A stretch of 38,403 nt of DNA from Granulicella sp. (GTDB lineage: Bacteria; Acidobacteriota; Terriglobia; Terriglobales; Acidobacteriaceae): NCBI GenBank assembly GCA_025408425.1, contig JANXYX010000053.1, forward strand, positions 1-38,403. The letters run 5' to 3'. A program made the position numbers and the translations under genes. Below, piece by piece: positions 7,792 to 15,419 of this stretch. The notes under the pieces were generated by a model. The model did not search any database and was not told where the DNA came from. It saw only the letters and a program-made list of their open reading frames with translations. Positions within the stretch are counted from its first letter, which is position 1; each line of letters opens with the position of its first letter.

Positions 7792-9558
7792 TTATGCGAG
7801 AGCTGCGCTTAGTTCTGGGATAGGAATCTGACTCGGGACAAGTTGATGGGGGTGCAGGTGGAGTTGTTGGGGAGCGAGCATGACTTCGATTATCCGGACG
7901 GCTTCGAAGAAGCTTTCGGCGGGGAGTGGGCGGGCGAAGTGATAGCCCTGGTAGAGGGTACAGCCGAGGGAGCGCATCATCAGAACTTCAGCCGCGGTCT
8001 CAGTGCCTTCGGCGAAGACCTCGATGCCGAGGCCGCAGGCGAGCTCGATGAGGGACTTGCAGATGGCCTTGCTGGTAGTGACTTGATCGACATTCTGAAT
8101 GAATTCGCGATCGATTTTGAGGCGGTCGAAGGGCAGGGTTTTGAGGTAGCTGAGGCCGGAGTAGCCGGTACCGAAGTCATCGATGGCGATGGTGACGCCC
8201 ATGTTGCGCAGCTCCTGGAGGATGAGAAGGGTGCGCTGGGTGTCCTGAATGACGGTCGTTTCCGTGAGTTCAATTTCGAGGTTGAACGGTGAGACTCCAT
8301 TTTTGTCGAGAGCTGCCTTGATCTGCGAGATGGCGTCGGGGCTCAAGAACTGACGTGCGGAGAGATTGATGGCGACCTTAAGGCCTCCGAGAGGGGTTCC
8401 TGCCCACTGACCGAGCTGGTGGCAGACCTTGTGGAGGACTCGGAGGCCGATGGCGTCCATGAGGCCACAGCTCTCGGCGATGGGGATGAAGAAGGCCGGG
8501 GAGACCATACCGCGCTCGGGATGGGACCAGCGGACGAGAGCTTCTGCGCCGATGACCCTGCCGATGGAGGTATCGACGATGGGCTGATAGTGAACGGAGA
8601 ACTGCTCCTGCTCGATGGCGACGCGGAGGTCGCGCTCGATGAGCAGGACGTCGCGCGCGCGCTCATTCTGTTTGGGCGAGAAGAAATTTGTATGGGTGGA
8701 GGCTTCGATGTAACAGTCCGCCATGGCGGAGACGGCCTCGTTGATAAGGCGCTCCGGGTCGAAAGGGCCACCGGCGTGGATGGATACGCCTGCTTTCATC
8801 TCAGCGGGGAGATTGAGACCCGGGAGCAGCTCCTGCTCGACTGCGAGGCGGATGGATTCAATATGAGTCTCGAGTTGTGGGTGCACTTTATCGAGATCGA
8901 GACTAAAGACGAAGGTGTTGGAGCCAACATGGGAGAGCGGCACTTCATCGCCGAGGAGTTCGCGGACGCGGGCTGCGATTGAGACCATGACGGAGTTGAC
9001 CGAGGCCTGCCCGAAGGCGGCGGCAATTTTGTCATAGTTGCTAACACCGAGGGCACATAGCGCGAAGCTAGAGTCTTCGGTGACGTCAGCGGCAAGGATG
9101 CGAATGAAGGTTTGCCGCGTTGGGAGCGCGGTGACCTGATCGAAGTCGGCGAGGTGGCGGAGGCTGGCCTCAAGCTGGATGAGTGATTTTTGGGTGTCGG
9201 CCATAAGGACGCCAACCTCATCGGTGAAGTGGGTGGGCAGTTGCGGTATGACGCCTTCCTGGGCGTAGCGCTTCAGACTGTTGGCGGTGAGAAAGATGGG
9301 TTGGAGCAGCGACTCGAGCAGTGCGAGCGTTAGCAACGTCCCAGCCAAGGTCACTATGGCTGCAACAGCGATGACCGTGACCTGCAGTTCACCAGAGGGC
9401 GTGAAGAGACGCCCTGCGAAGAAGATGAGGATAATACGCGGTAGGTAGATTCCTACGAGGACGACAAGAACCAGCTTGCTGCGGTAGTTGATTCTAAGAA
9501 AGCTGGACAGAGCCCGGTACAGCCAAAGGTTATTCATGAGTGCAACCCTATTTCTCAT
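7792..9558 (-). CDS. Membrane EAL-domain c-di-GMP phosphodiesterase with degenerate GGDEF
   Basis: Predicted inner-membrane protein of about 588 aa that hydrolyses the second messenger c-di-GMP. Two hydrophobic segments (about 30-50 and 60-88) frame a short periplasmic loop. They are followed by a HAMP-like linker to about 135, a GGDEF-fold domain (about 138-300) and an EAL domain (about 305-565). The GGDEF signature is replaced by GSNTF (about 213-217), so cyclase activity is unlikely. The EAL catalytic set is present: GAEALVRW (Glu 340), NLS (399-401), EIELTE, IAIDDFGTGYS (461-462 Asp-Asp), DRLKIDR (Lys 482) and AEGTE. The start is uncertain: a GTG at 9561, an ATG at 9558 and an ATG at 9537 are in frame, and only the last has a weak AGGG site. 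Numbering counts from the GTG. Confidence 0.88.
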   Translation of the reverse strand: MRNRVALMNNLWLYRALSSFLRINYRSKLVLVVLVGIYLPRIILIFFAGRLFTPSGELQVTVIAVAAIVTLAGTLLTLALLESLLQPIFLTANSLKRYAQEGVIPQLPTHFTDEVGVLMADTQKSLIQLEASLRHLADFDQVTALPTRQTFIRILAADVTEDSSFALCALGVSNYDKIAAAFGQASVNSVMVSIAARVRELLGDEVPLSHVGSNTFVFSLDLDKVHPQLETHIESIRLAVEQELLPGLNLPAEMKAGVSIHAGGPFDPERLINEAVSAMADCYIEASTHTNFFSPKQNERARDVLLIERDLRVAIEQEQFSVHYQPIVDTSIGRVIGAEALVRWSHPERGMVSPAFFIPIAESCGLMDAIGLRVLHKVCHQLGQWAGTPLGGLKVAINLSARQFLSPDAISQIKAALDKNGVSPFNLEIELTETTVIQDTQRTLLILQELRNMGVTIAIDDFGTGYSGLSYLKTLPFDRLKIDREFIQNVDQVTTSKAICKSLIELACGLGIEVFAEGTETAAEVLMMRSLGCTLYQGYHFARPLPAESFFEAVRIIEVMLAPQQLHLHPHQLVPSQIPIPELSAALA

Positions 9559-9650
9559 CACAGGAGGTAGCGTTCACGACATCTATCAGTACGTTAGAGA
9601 AATCTAAGATCGGTGCCTATCACACAATTGGGTGAGTTCGGAGTGGACTA

Positions 9651-9690
9651 AAGCAACAAGCCGCCTCGTAAGTGAGGCGGCTTGTTGCTT
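9651..9690 (-). terminator. Strong hairpin downstream of pyk
   Basis: A perfect 17-bp inverted repeat (9651-9667 and 9674-9690; arm AAGCAACAAGCCGCCTC) with a 6-nt loop lies 17 nt past the pyruvate kinase stop on the minus strand. Only three T follow on that strand, but the stem is GC-rich and a terminator is the likely role. Confidence 0.75.
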
Positions 9691-9706
9691 GGAAAGAGTA
9701 GGTCTC

Positions 9707-11224
9707 TTATTTTTTCTTTTTTGTCTTCCTGGCTTTTGGTTTGGCGCGGCTCTTAGGATCGGTGTCGCGATCGCCGACCATGTGGAGGCGCATGAAGTTG
9801 GTAGCGCCGGACTTGGTTCGGGTACCTGCGACGATGCCGACGATCTGGCGTTTCTGGACGAAGCCGAGGCCCTCGAGCATCTCTTCCGCCATGCCAACAA
9901 GTTTGTCGGTGTCCTTAAAGCGGTCGCACAGGATGGGGTAGGTTCCCCAGAGGAGCATGCAGCGGTTGATGACCTTCTCGAAGGGCGAAAGGGCGAAGAT
10001 CGGTGGGTCTGGGTGGTATTTGGAGAGCAAGCGGGCGGTGGCGCCGGTTTCAGTGAAGATGGCGATGGCAGTGACGTCGAGGTCGTCAGCCGCGTGAGAC
10101 ATGCACTCGCAGATGGTCTCCGCGACGGAGAGGCGGGTGGTGTGGGGGAGAGCGGGATGCACGGTAGGATCGATGCGGATCTGGTGCTCGGTCTCGGTGA
10201 CGATGGAGGCCATCATGGCGACGGCGTGCACTGGGTATTTACCGGCGGCGGTCTCACCTGAGAGCATGACGGCGTCGGTTCCGTCGTAGATGGCATTGGC
10301 GACGTCGGAAGCCTCGGCTCGAGTGGGGCGGGGGTTCTCGATCATCGACTCGAGCATCTGTGTCGCGGTGATGACTGGCTTACGGTACTCGGCAGCGCGG
10401 CGAATGATGTGCTTTTGAATCGCGGGGACTTTCTCGGGCGGGACTTCGACGCCGAGGTCTCCGCGGGCGACCATGATGCAGTCTGCGACTTCGAGGATGC
10501 TGTCGAGGTGTTCAATGGCCTGAGGCTTCTCGAGCTTGGCGATGACCCATGCGTCGGAGTTGATGGCAGCGAGACGAGATTTGACGTGACGAACATCATC
10601 TGCGGTGCGCACAAAGGAGACTGCGACGGTGTCGACGCCCTGGCCGACGGCGAAGATGAGGTCTTCCTCGTCCTTATCGGTAAGCGAGGGGACCTTGACG
10701 GGGATGCCGGGAAGGTTGATTCCTTTGTTTTCGCCGAGCATTCCGCCGTTGACGATCTCGCAGATGACATCGACTCCCTTGACCTTTTCGACGCGGAGTT
10801 CGATCAGACCGTCGGAGAGGAGGATACGGGAGCCGGGTTCGAGATTCTCAGCAAGGGTGGTGAAGGTGGTGCCGACGAGAGCGGCTGTGCCAGCGATCTC
10901 GCGCGGTGTGATAGTGAGGCGCTTGCCGGCTAGAAGCAGGACAGGCTTGTGGTCCTTGAGCTTGCCAGTGCGGATCTTGGGGCCCTGCAGATCGGCGAGG
11001 ATGCAGATAGGCTTGCGTTCTTCGCGGGCGACGGTGCGCACCATACGGATGAGATCTGCCTTCTGGGCATGGGTGCCATGGGAGAAGTTGAGACGGGCTA
11101 CATCGAGACCAGCGCGGACAAGTTCACGGAAGACGGCAGGGGTGCTACAGGAGGGTCCGAGGGTTGCGACGATCTTGGCGCGGCGGGTGCGTTCCATTCC
11201 TGGAAGAGAGACATCAATCGACAT
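9707..11224 (-). CDS. pyk: Pyruvate kinase
   Basis: This cytoplasmic glycolytic enzyme converts phosphoenolpyruvate plus ADP to pyruvate and ATP. From the chosen ATG the product is 505 aa. It begins [24 protein letters not shown], with the substrate-binding RLNFSHGTH, the [12 protein letters not shown] segment, the signature [15 protein letters not shown], the metal-binding [13 protein letters not shown], and TATQMLESM with [23 protein letters not shown] Lys/Arg-rich tail ends in KTKKKK. The open frame continues to a GTG at 11320, but those extra 32 residues look non-coding and the family starts near [15 protein letters not shown] precedes the chosen ATG at a longish 13 nt. Confident assignment; the basic tail is unusual. 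Confidence 0.95.
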   Translation of the reverse strand: MSIDVSLPGMERTRRAKIVATLGPSCSTPAVFRELVRAGLDVARLNFSHGTHAQKADLIRMVRTVAREERKPICILADLQGPKIRTGKLKDHKPVLLLAGKRLTITPREIAGTAALVGTTFTTLAENLEPGSRILLSDGLIELRVEKVKGVDVICEIVNGGMLGENKGINLPGIPVKVPSLTDKDEEDLIFAVGQGVDTVAVSFVRTADDVRHVKSRLAAINSDAWVIAKLEKPQAIEHLDSILEVADCIMVARGDLGVEVPPEKVPAIQKHIIRRAAEYRKPVITATQMLESMIENPRPTRAEASDVANAIYDGTDAVMLSGETAAGKYPVHAVAMMASIVTETEHQIRIDPTVHPALPHTTRLSVAETICECMSHAADDLDVTAIAIFTETGATARLLSKYHPDPPIFALSPFEKVINRCMLLWGTYPILCDRFKDTDKLVGMAEEMLEGLGFVQKRQIVGIVAGTRTKSGATNFMRLHMVGDRDTDPKSRAKPKARKTKKKK

Positions 11225-11344
11225 AGGTTTTAGAGAATCCTTGGTGGAACTATTGTTCCAAACGGTGGAGCACTGAGTTGGACGCTGCGGTTGCAAAGCT
11301 GAGTTGCCAGGTACGACCACTCACTTTCGCTGCCGAAGGCAATT

Positions 11345-12247
11345 CTAACTGCGTGGAGGAGGGTGTGCGTGAGAATTTATGGATTCAACCTTGGGAAGCG
11401 GTGCGAAGTAGTGCGCACAGAAGAGAGTGTTGAACTCCGCACCGCAGAGAATACTGATCGCGATGATGTAAAGCCAGAAGAGGAGAGCGATGCCAGCCCC
11501 CAGTGATCCGTAGACCTGGGAGTAGTTTGCAAAGCGGGTGACGTACCAGCCAAACGCGAGGGTGGCGAGGAACCATAGGGCGGTAGCGGCGAAGGCTCCG
11601 GGAAGAGTGCGCTTCCACGATTGTTGCATAGGGGTTCCCATGTGGTAGATGAGGGCGATGATACCGATACTGCCGGCCAGGGCGACGCTCCAACGGATGA
11701 GTAGCGCGACAACGATGACGGGAGTGCGGGCTGAGGGCATGACGTGGTACTCGAGCCAGATAGTGGTGAACTGACCGAAGACAACGAGCAGGCTGGCGAT
11801 CGCGAATGGTACGAGCGATAGCGGCACCAGGAGATAAGCGCGACCGCGGCGACGCCAGAAAGACCAACAGTCTTCAGGCAGATCGTTAGCGCGGCGAATG
11901 CCCTCCATGAGGGTAGCAATGACGCTGGAAGCCCCAGTTATGCTGACGAAGGTTGCGAGGATGAGAGCGTGGCTGGATCGGACGTTGTGGGGGGAATCTA
12001 CAAAGTAGCTTTCCAGGAGCGGGCTGACATCGGAGGGGAGGATTCGGTCGAAGAAGGCTCCGAGTTGGAAGCGGATGGGGGTGGTATCGGGGAGGCGTCC
12101 GATGGCCGCTGCCGCGACTATGAGTGCGGGGAAGAGCGAGACCATCGCGGAGTAAGCGCAGGATTGAGCGAGGTTAAAGCCATCGTGATTCGAGAAGCGG
12201 ACGAAGGCCTGCTGCAGGAGGACAGGGATGCGCAGGTATCGTTTCAC
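11345..12247 (-). CDS. YihY/BrkB family inner-membrane protein
   Basis: This 300-aa integral membrane protein has about six hydrophobic segments. It carries family-typical sequences such as LAQSCAYSAMVSLFPALIV near the N-terminus, a central ILATFVSITGASSVIATLMEGI-like helix, and YGSLGAGIALLFWLYI followed by GAEFN near the C-terminus. The family was once annotated as ribonuclease BN, which is now considered wrong; transport or envelope roles have been suggested but the function is open. The GTG start at 12247 has a GGGGGAG site about 7 nt upstream. It lies 44 nt downstream of the thioredoxin-like gene on the same strand, so the two may be co-transcribed. Confidence 0.88.
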   Translation of the reverse strand: MKRYLRIPVLLQQAFVRFSNHDGFNLAQSCAYSAMVSLFPALIVAAAAIGRLPDTTPIRFQLGAFFDRILPSDVSPLLESYFVDSPHNVRSSHALILATFVSITGASSVIATLMEGIRRANDLPEDCWSFWRRRGRAYLLVPLSLVPFAIASLLVVFGQFTTIWLEYHVMPSARTPVIVVALLIRWSVALAGSIGIIALIYHMGTPMQQSWKRTLPGAFAATALWFLATLAFGWYVTRFANYSQVYGSLGAGIALLFWLYIIAISILCGAEFNTLFCAHYFAPLPKVESINSHAHPPPRS

Positions 12248-12291
12248 GGCTGGCTCCCCCCTTGGGTAACGATGAAGCTGGTTCGGGAAGG

Positions 12292-12795
12292 CTAGGCCTT
12301 CCAGCGATTGAGGAACTCGGTGACCGACTCGGAGCTCATGTTCCGCATGTTTTCAAACTCCTTGTTCTGCTGGGAGTAGAGGAGCTTGCCATGAGCGTCG
12401 AGGACAGCGAGAGCGGGAACACCCTTGCGAATGGGAACCTGATATTTGTCGGCGGTCTCGACATTGCGGTCCATGTGACCGATGTCGATGTGAACGAGGA
12501 TGAAGTGACTGGCGAGAAGTTTGGCGTTGGGGGCTTGATGGAAGTAAATGTCGAGGACCTGGCAGTCGCCGCACCAGTCGCCACCGAAGTCGAGGATGAC
12601 GCGTTTGTGCTGTCTGCGGGCCTGGGCGAGGGCGGCGGCTATGTCAGCCCTGGGGTCGGCGGTCTCGGAGTAGATGTGCTTCTTGACGAAGGGTACGGCT
12701 GCAGGCCCCTGAGCGAGCAGTTGTGCGGAGGGAGCGAACGCCAGCGTGAGAACAAGCGGTGCGGTGCGAAGAAGCGTGCTGAGTTTGAAGATCAT
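12292..12795 (-). CDS. Secreted thioredoxin-like protein
   Basis: This is a 167-aa protein from the ATG at 12795. An N-terminal signal peptide (hydrophobic stretch ending near QLLAQ, residue 29) is followed by a thioredoxin-fold domain. The active-site motif is WCGDC (Cys 75 and Cys 78) within the stretch VILDFGGDWCGDCQ. A cis-Pro candidate is GVPALAVLD. It probably acts in the periplasm in thiol-disulfide exchange or as a DsbD-gamma-like reductase. The insertion of Asp in the CxxC pair (CGDC) is uncommon but found in thioredoxin_7-like families. An in-frame TTG at 12807 is a less likely start. Neither start has a convincing Shine-Dalgarno. Confidence 0.85.
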   Translation of the reverse strand: MIFKLSTLLRTAPLVLTLAFAPSAQLLAQGPAAVPFVKKHIYSETADPRADIAAALAQARRQHKRVILDFGGDWCGDCQVLDIYFHQAPNAKLLASHFILVHIDIGHMDRNVETADKYQVPIRKGVPALAVLDAHGKLLYSQQNKEFENMRNMSSESVTEFLNRWKA

Positions 12796-12922
12796 GTTTT
12801 GGGGCAACTTTCAGTCCTGGAACCCGCGCTGGTACTGAGCGCGTGTAGTAAAGATGATGCATGAGAGGCCGCAATGGACGCAAAGTTTGAGTGCATTCGG
12901 AAGCAGTTTGTCAGGAAGACGA

Positions 12923-14080
12923 CTATTTGTCAGTGTAGTAGCCTTCGCGAGTCTGTATCGTGAGCTTCTTTTGCAGATCGGGCTGGCTGAGGGTGAGATC
13001 GATCTGGTGATACCCGTCGGAAGCAGTCGCTGCATCCGGAGTGTAGCCAAGGCGATATTGGGCGCGGAGTTCTTCGGCTATCTGCGTATAGATCTGCGCG
13101 GTGGTCTGCTTTTTGGAGACTTCGAAGAGACGACCACCGGTCTCACGGGCGATTCGCTCAAGTATCTTTCTGCCGTCGGTGGGGGGCTCTGATTGACGGC
13201 GCTGACCTCCTCCGCCGGGGTATCCACCACCACCACCGGGGAAACGCCCTCCACCGCCGGGGAAGCCGATTCCACCGTTTCGGCCTCCTCCTCCGCCGCC
13301 GTGGGGACGATCTTCGTCGCGACGCGGCTCTTCACCCTTGAAGTAGATGGAGTAGATGATGGTATTGGCGCGCTGGGCGGCTTCGATGGCGCTGGTAAGG
13401 CTTTCCTTGCTGCCCCGGTCGACACCATCGGAGAGGATGATGAGTGCCTTGCGGCCGTTCTGCTTCTTCATGAGTTCATCGGAGGCGAGAAAGGTGGCGT
13501 CGTAGAGCGCGGTGCCTCCACGAGTTCGACGACCCCGACTGTTGTCTGAGTCGTCGGTGGAGTCGGTGGCGTTGCGGTCGTTGGGGCTGGGGGTTCCGAT
13601 CTGCTTCAGGGCTGCCTGAAGCCGGGGGCGCGAAGCGGTGAGGTCCTGGAGGAGCTCAACCTGGGCAGCGAACTGAGCGACAAAGGCTTTATCAGGGTCA
13701 CGATTGGGAGGCGCGGTGAGCATCTCTTCGAGGAAGCTGCTGCTGGCGGTGCGCTCGTCGTCGAGCACGCTGCGCTGGGAGAGGCTGGTGTCAACCAGCA
13801 GACCGAGGGTGAGGGGGAGATTGGCATCAAGATCAAAGTAGCGGATGGTCTGGGGATGGCCGTCCACCTGGAGCGTGAAGTCGGCCTTGGTGAGGTTCTG
13901 GATCAGAGCGCCTTTCTTGTCGCGGACGACGACCGGAAGGTTGACGAGGCGGGCGTCGACAGAGAGGGTGGTGACCTTGTCCGGCGTGGCGAGGGGCTTT
14001 TGTTGCGCTGCGAGCAGCGGCGCCAAGAGCAGGATTGCCCCGGCAAGGACGAGGGGCGAGAGGGAATGATGCAACTTCAT
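12923..14080 (-). CDS. Secreted von Willebrand factor A domain protein (acidobacterial VWFA-related type)
   Basis: This 385-aa protein begins at the ATG at 14080, where a clear signal peptide starts (hydrophobic core ending LLAAQQ). Residues about 30-90 form a beta-rich region, VDARLVNLPVVVRDKKG, typical of the TIGR03436-like acidobacterial family. A VWA domain follows with a complete MIDAS: DTSLS (DxSxS), the Thr of GGTALYDAT, and the Asp of LSDGVD. Between the VWA core and the C-terminal helix sits a very Gly-rich stretch with several GGGG runs (about residues 265-305). It probably binds metal and a protein ligand in the envelope or outside the cell. The open frame extends 88 codons upstream, but that part is non-coding in character and overlaps the divergent promoter region. 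Confidence 0.88.
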   Translation of the reverse strand: MKLHHSLSPLVLAGAILLLAPLLAAQQKPLATPDKVTTLSVDARLVNLPVVVRDKKGALIQNLTKADFTLQVDGHPQTIRYFDLDANLPLTLGLLVDTSLSQRSVLDDERTASSSFLEEMLTAPPNRDPDKAFVAQFAAQVELLQDLTASRPRLQAALKQIGTPSPNDRNATDSTDDSDNSRGRRTRGGTALYDATFLASDELMKKQNGRKALIILSDGVDRGSKESLTSAIEAAQRANTIIYSIYFKGEEPRRDEDRPHGGGGGGRNGGIGFPGGGGRFPGGGGGYPGGGGQRRQSEPPTDGRKILERIARETGGRLFEVSKKQTTAQIYTQIAEELRAQYRLGYTPDAATASDGYHQIDLTLSQPDLQKKLTIQTREGYYTDK

Positions 14081-14186
14081 AGTGATATAGACGATAGCGC
14101 GGACGGAGCGTAACGAGACGGACAGGTGCCTGAAGCTGTACCTCTTGATGAGCAGAGGTAGGACCTGGGTGTATTCTGGCGGCTCA

Positions 14187-15125
14187 ATGAAACGATTTCT
14201 TTTTGCAATTGCAGTGCCGGCGATGCTGGCGGTCGCTGGTCGCGGCGCTCCGGTTTCGAAACCGGCAGTAGCGACGAAACCTCCGATTGGATTTTCACGA
14301 ACGATCGTTCTGTGGCCGGCGGGCGCACCGGGTGCTGTGGGCAAGGAAGACGCTGATGTGCCGAAACTGTATATGTATCCGGCGGTGGGCGAAGGAGTGC
14401 GATCAGCGGTGATTGTGATGCCGGGCGGTGGGTATCGCGCGTTGATGACGGAGAAGGAAGGCGGCTCGGAGGCGCGTTGGCTGAGCGCACACGGAGTGAC
14501 TGCGTTCGTGCTGGAGTACCGTCTGGGGACGCGATATCACTTCCCTGCCCCGATGCTGGATGGGGCGCGGGCGATACGGTATGTGCGTAGCCATGCTGAG
14601 GAACTGGGCGTGGCGAAGGACAAGGTTGGCGTGTGGGGATTCTCAGCAGGTGGCCACCTGGCCGGGTATCTGGCATCGGTCCACGACAAGGGGGAGGCAC
14701 ACTCTCCGGACCTGATTGAGCGGGTGAGCGACCGTCCGGATTTTGTAGTTCTTTCCTACGCGCGGCTAAGTCTGGATATGGCAATTCCACGGAAGACCAA
14801 TCTGGAGGGATTGCTTGGAGATCATCCGACACCGGAGATGCTGAGGGCAATGTCGATCGATCGGTTGGTGAACAAGGACACGTCGCCAAGCCTGGTCTAT
14901 TCGACGAGCGGAGATCAGACGGTGGACTCCATGAATGCGACGGCTTACTACGATGCGATGAAGCGGGCCGGTGTCCCTATTGAGTTACATATCTTCGAGC
15001 GCGGACCGCATGGTACTGCGATGGGTGTAGGGCTGAAGGGGCTGCAGGAGCTGGGAGTTTTTCCGTCACTCGTGGAGAACTGGATGCAGATGCATGGGTG
15101 GATGGCGGAGCCCAAGCCGGAGTAA
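14187..15125 (+). CDS. Secreted alpha/beta hydrolase, acetyl-xylan-esterase-like
   Basis: This 312-aa exported hydrolase begins at the ATG at 14187 (an upstream in-frame ATG at 14145 precedes no signal sequence). After a signal peptide it shows an oxyanion-type PGGGYRAL, the nucleophile elbow GFSAGG, an acid candidate in STSGDQTVD, and the catalytic His in GPHGTAMG. This arrangement matches the BD-FAE/acetyl-xylan-esterase branch of alpha/beta hydrolases that deacetylate plant polysaccharides. The substrate is inferred from resemblance only. The gene is divergent from the VWA gene with 106 bp between them, so promoters for both probably lie there. Confidence 0.85.
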   Translation: MKRFLFAIAVPAMLAVAGRGAPVSKPAVATKPPIGFSRTIVLWPAGAPGAVGKEDADVPKLYMYPAVGEGVRSAVIVMPGGGYRALMTEKEGGSEARWLSAHGVTAFVLEYRLGTRYHFPAPMLDGARAIRYVRSHAEELGVAKDKVGVWGFSAGGHLAGYLASVHDKGEAHSPDLIERVSDRPDFVVLSYARLSLDMAIPRKTNLEGLLGDHPTPEMLRAMSIDRLVNKDTSPSLVYSTSGDQTVDSMNATAYYDAMKRAGVPIELHIFERGPHGTAMGVGLKGLQELGVFPSLVENWMQMHGWMAEPKPE

Positions 15126-15419
15126 TGCCCGGCTGGGCGTATGATGCCCGTACTGCAACGAGGGGGTTATAGCTTGGTTCATTGAAGGGATGGTCCTTTG
15201 CATGTTGCAGCGTGAATGCTAATTTTGACATGTAAGTCCAGTCTCTGATCGGAGTTACTCCGGAACGGGACAATTGCGAGACTAGTTCGGGCCTTGATTT
15301 ATGTGTGAGATTGAATGCTTGTGTGTTTTTCCGGGGACCTGGGTTTGTAATACGGGCCTAAACTGTGTGCCGCCAGGCTGCTTGCGGGCGGATTGTGGCG
15401 TACGCACGACGGAGCAGAG

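Noticed and set aside
7792..9558. Possible active diguanylate cyclase
   Set aside because: The GGDEF signature is GSNTF, lacking the catalytic and metal-binding acidic residues.
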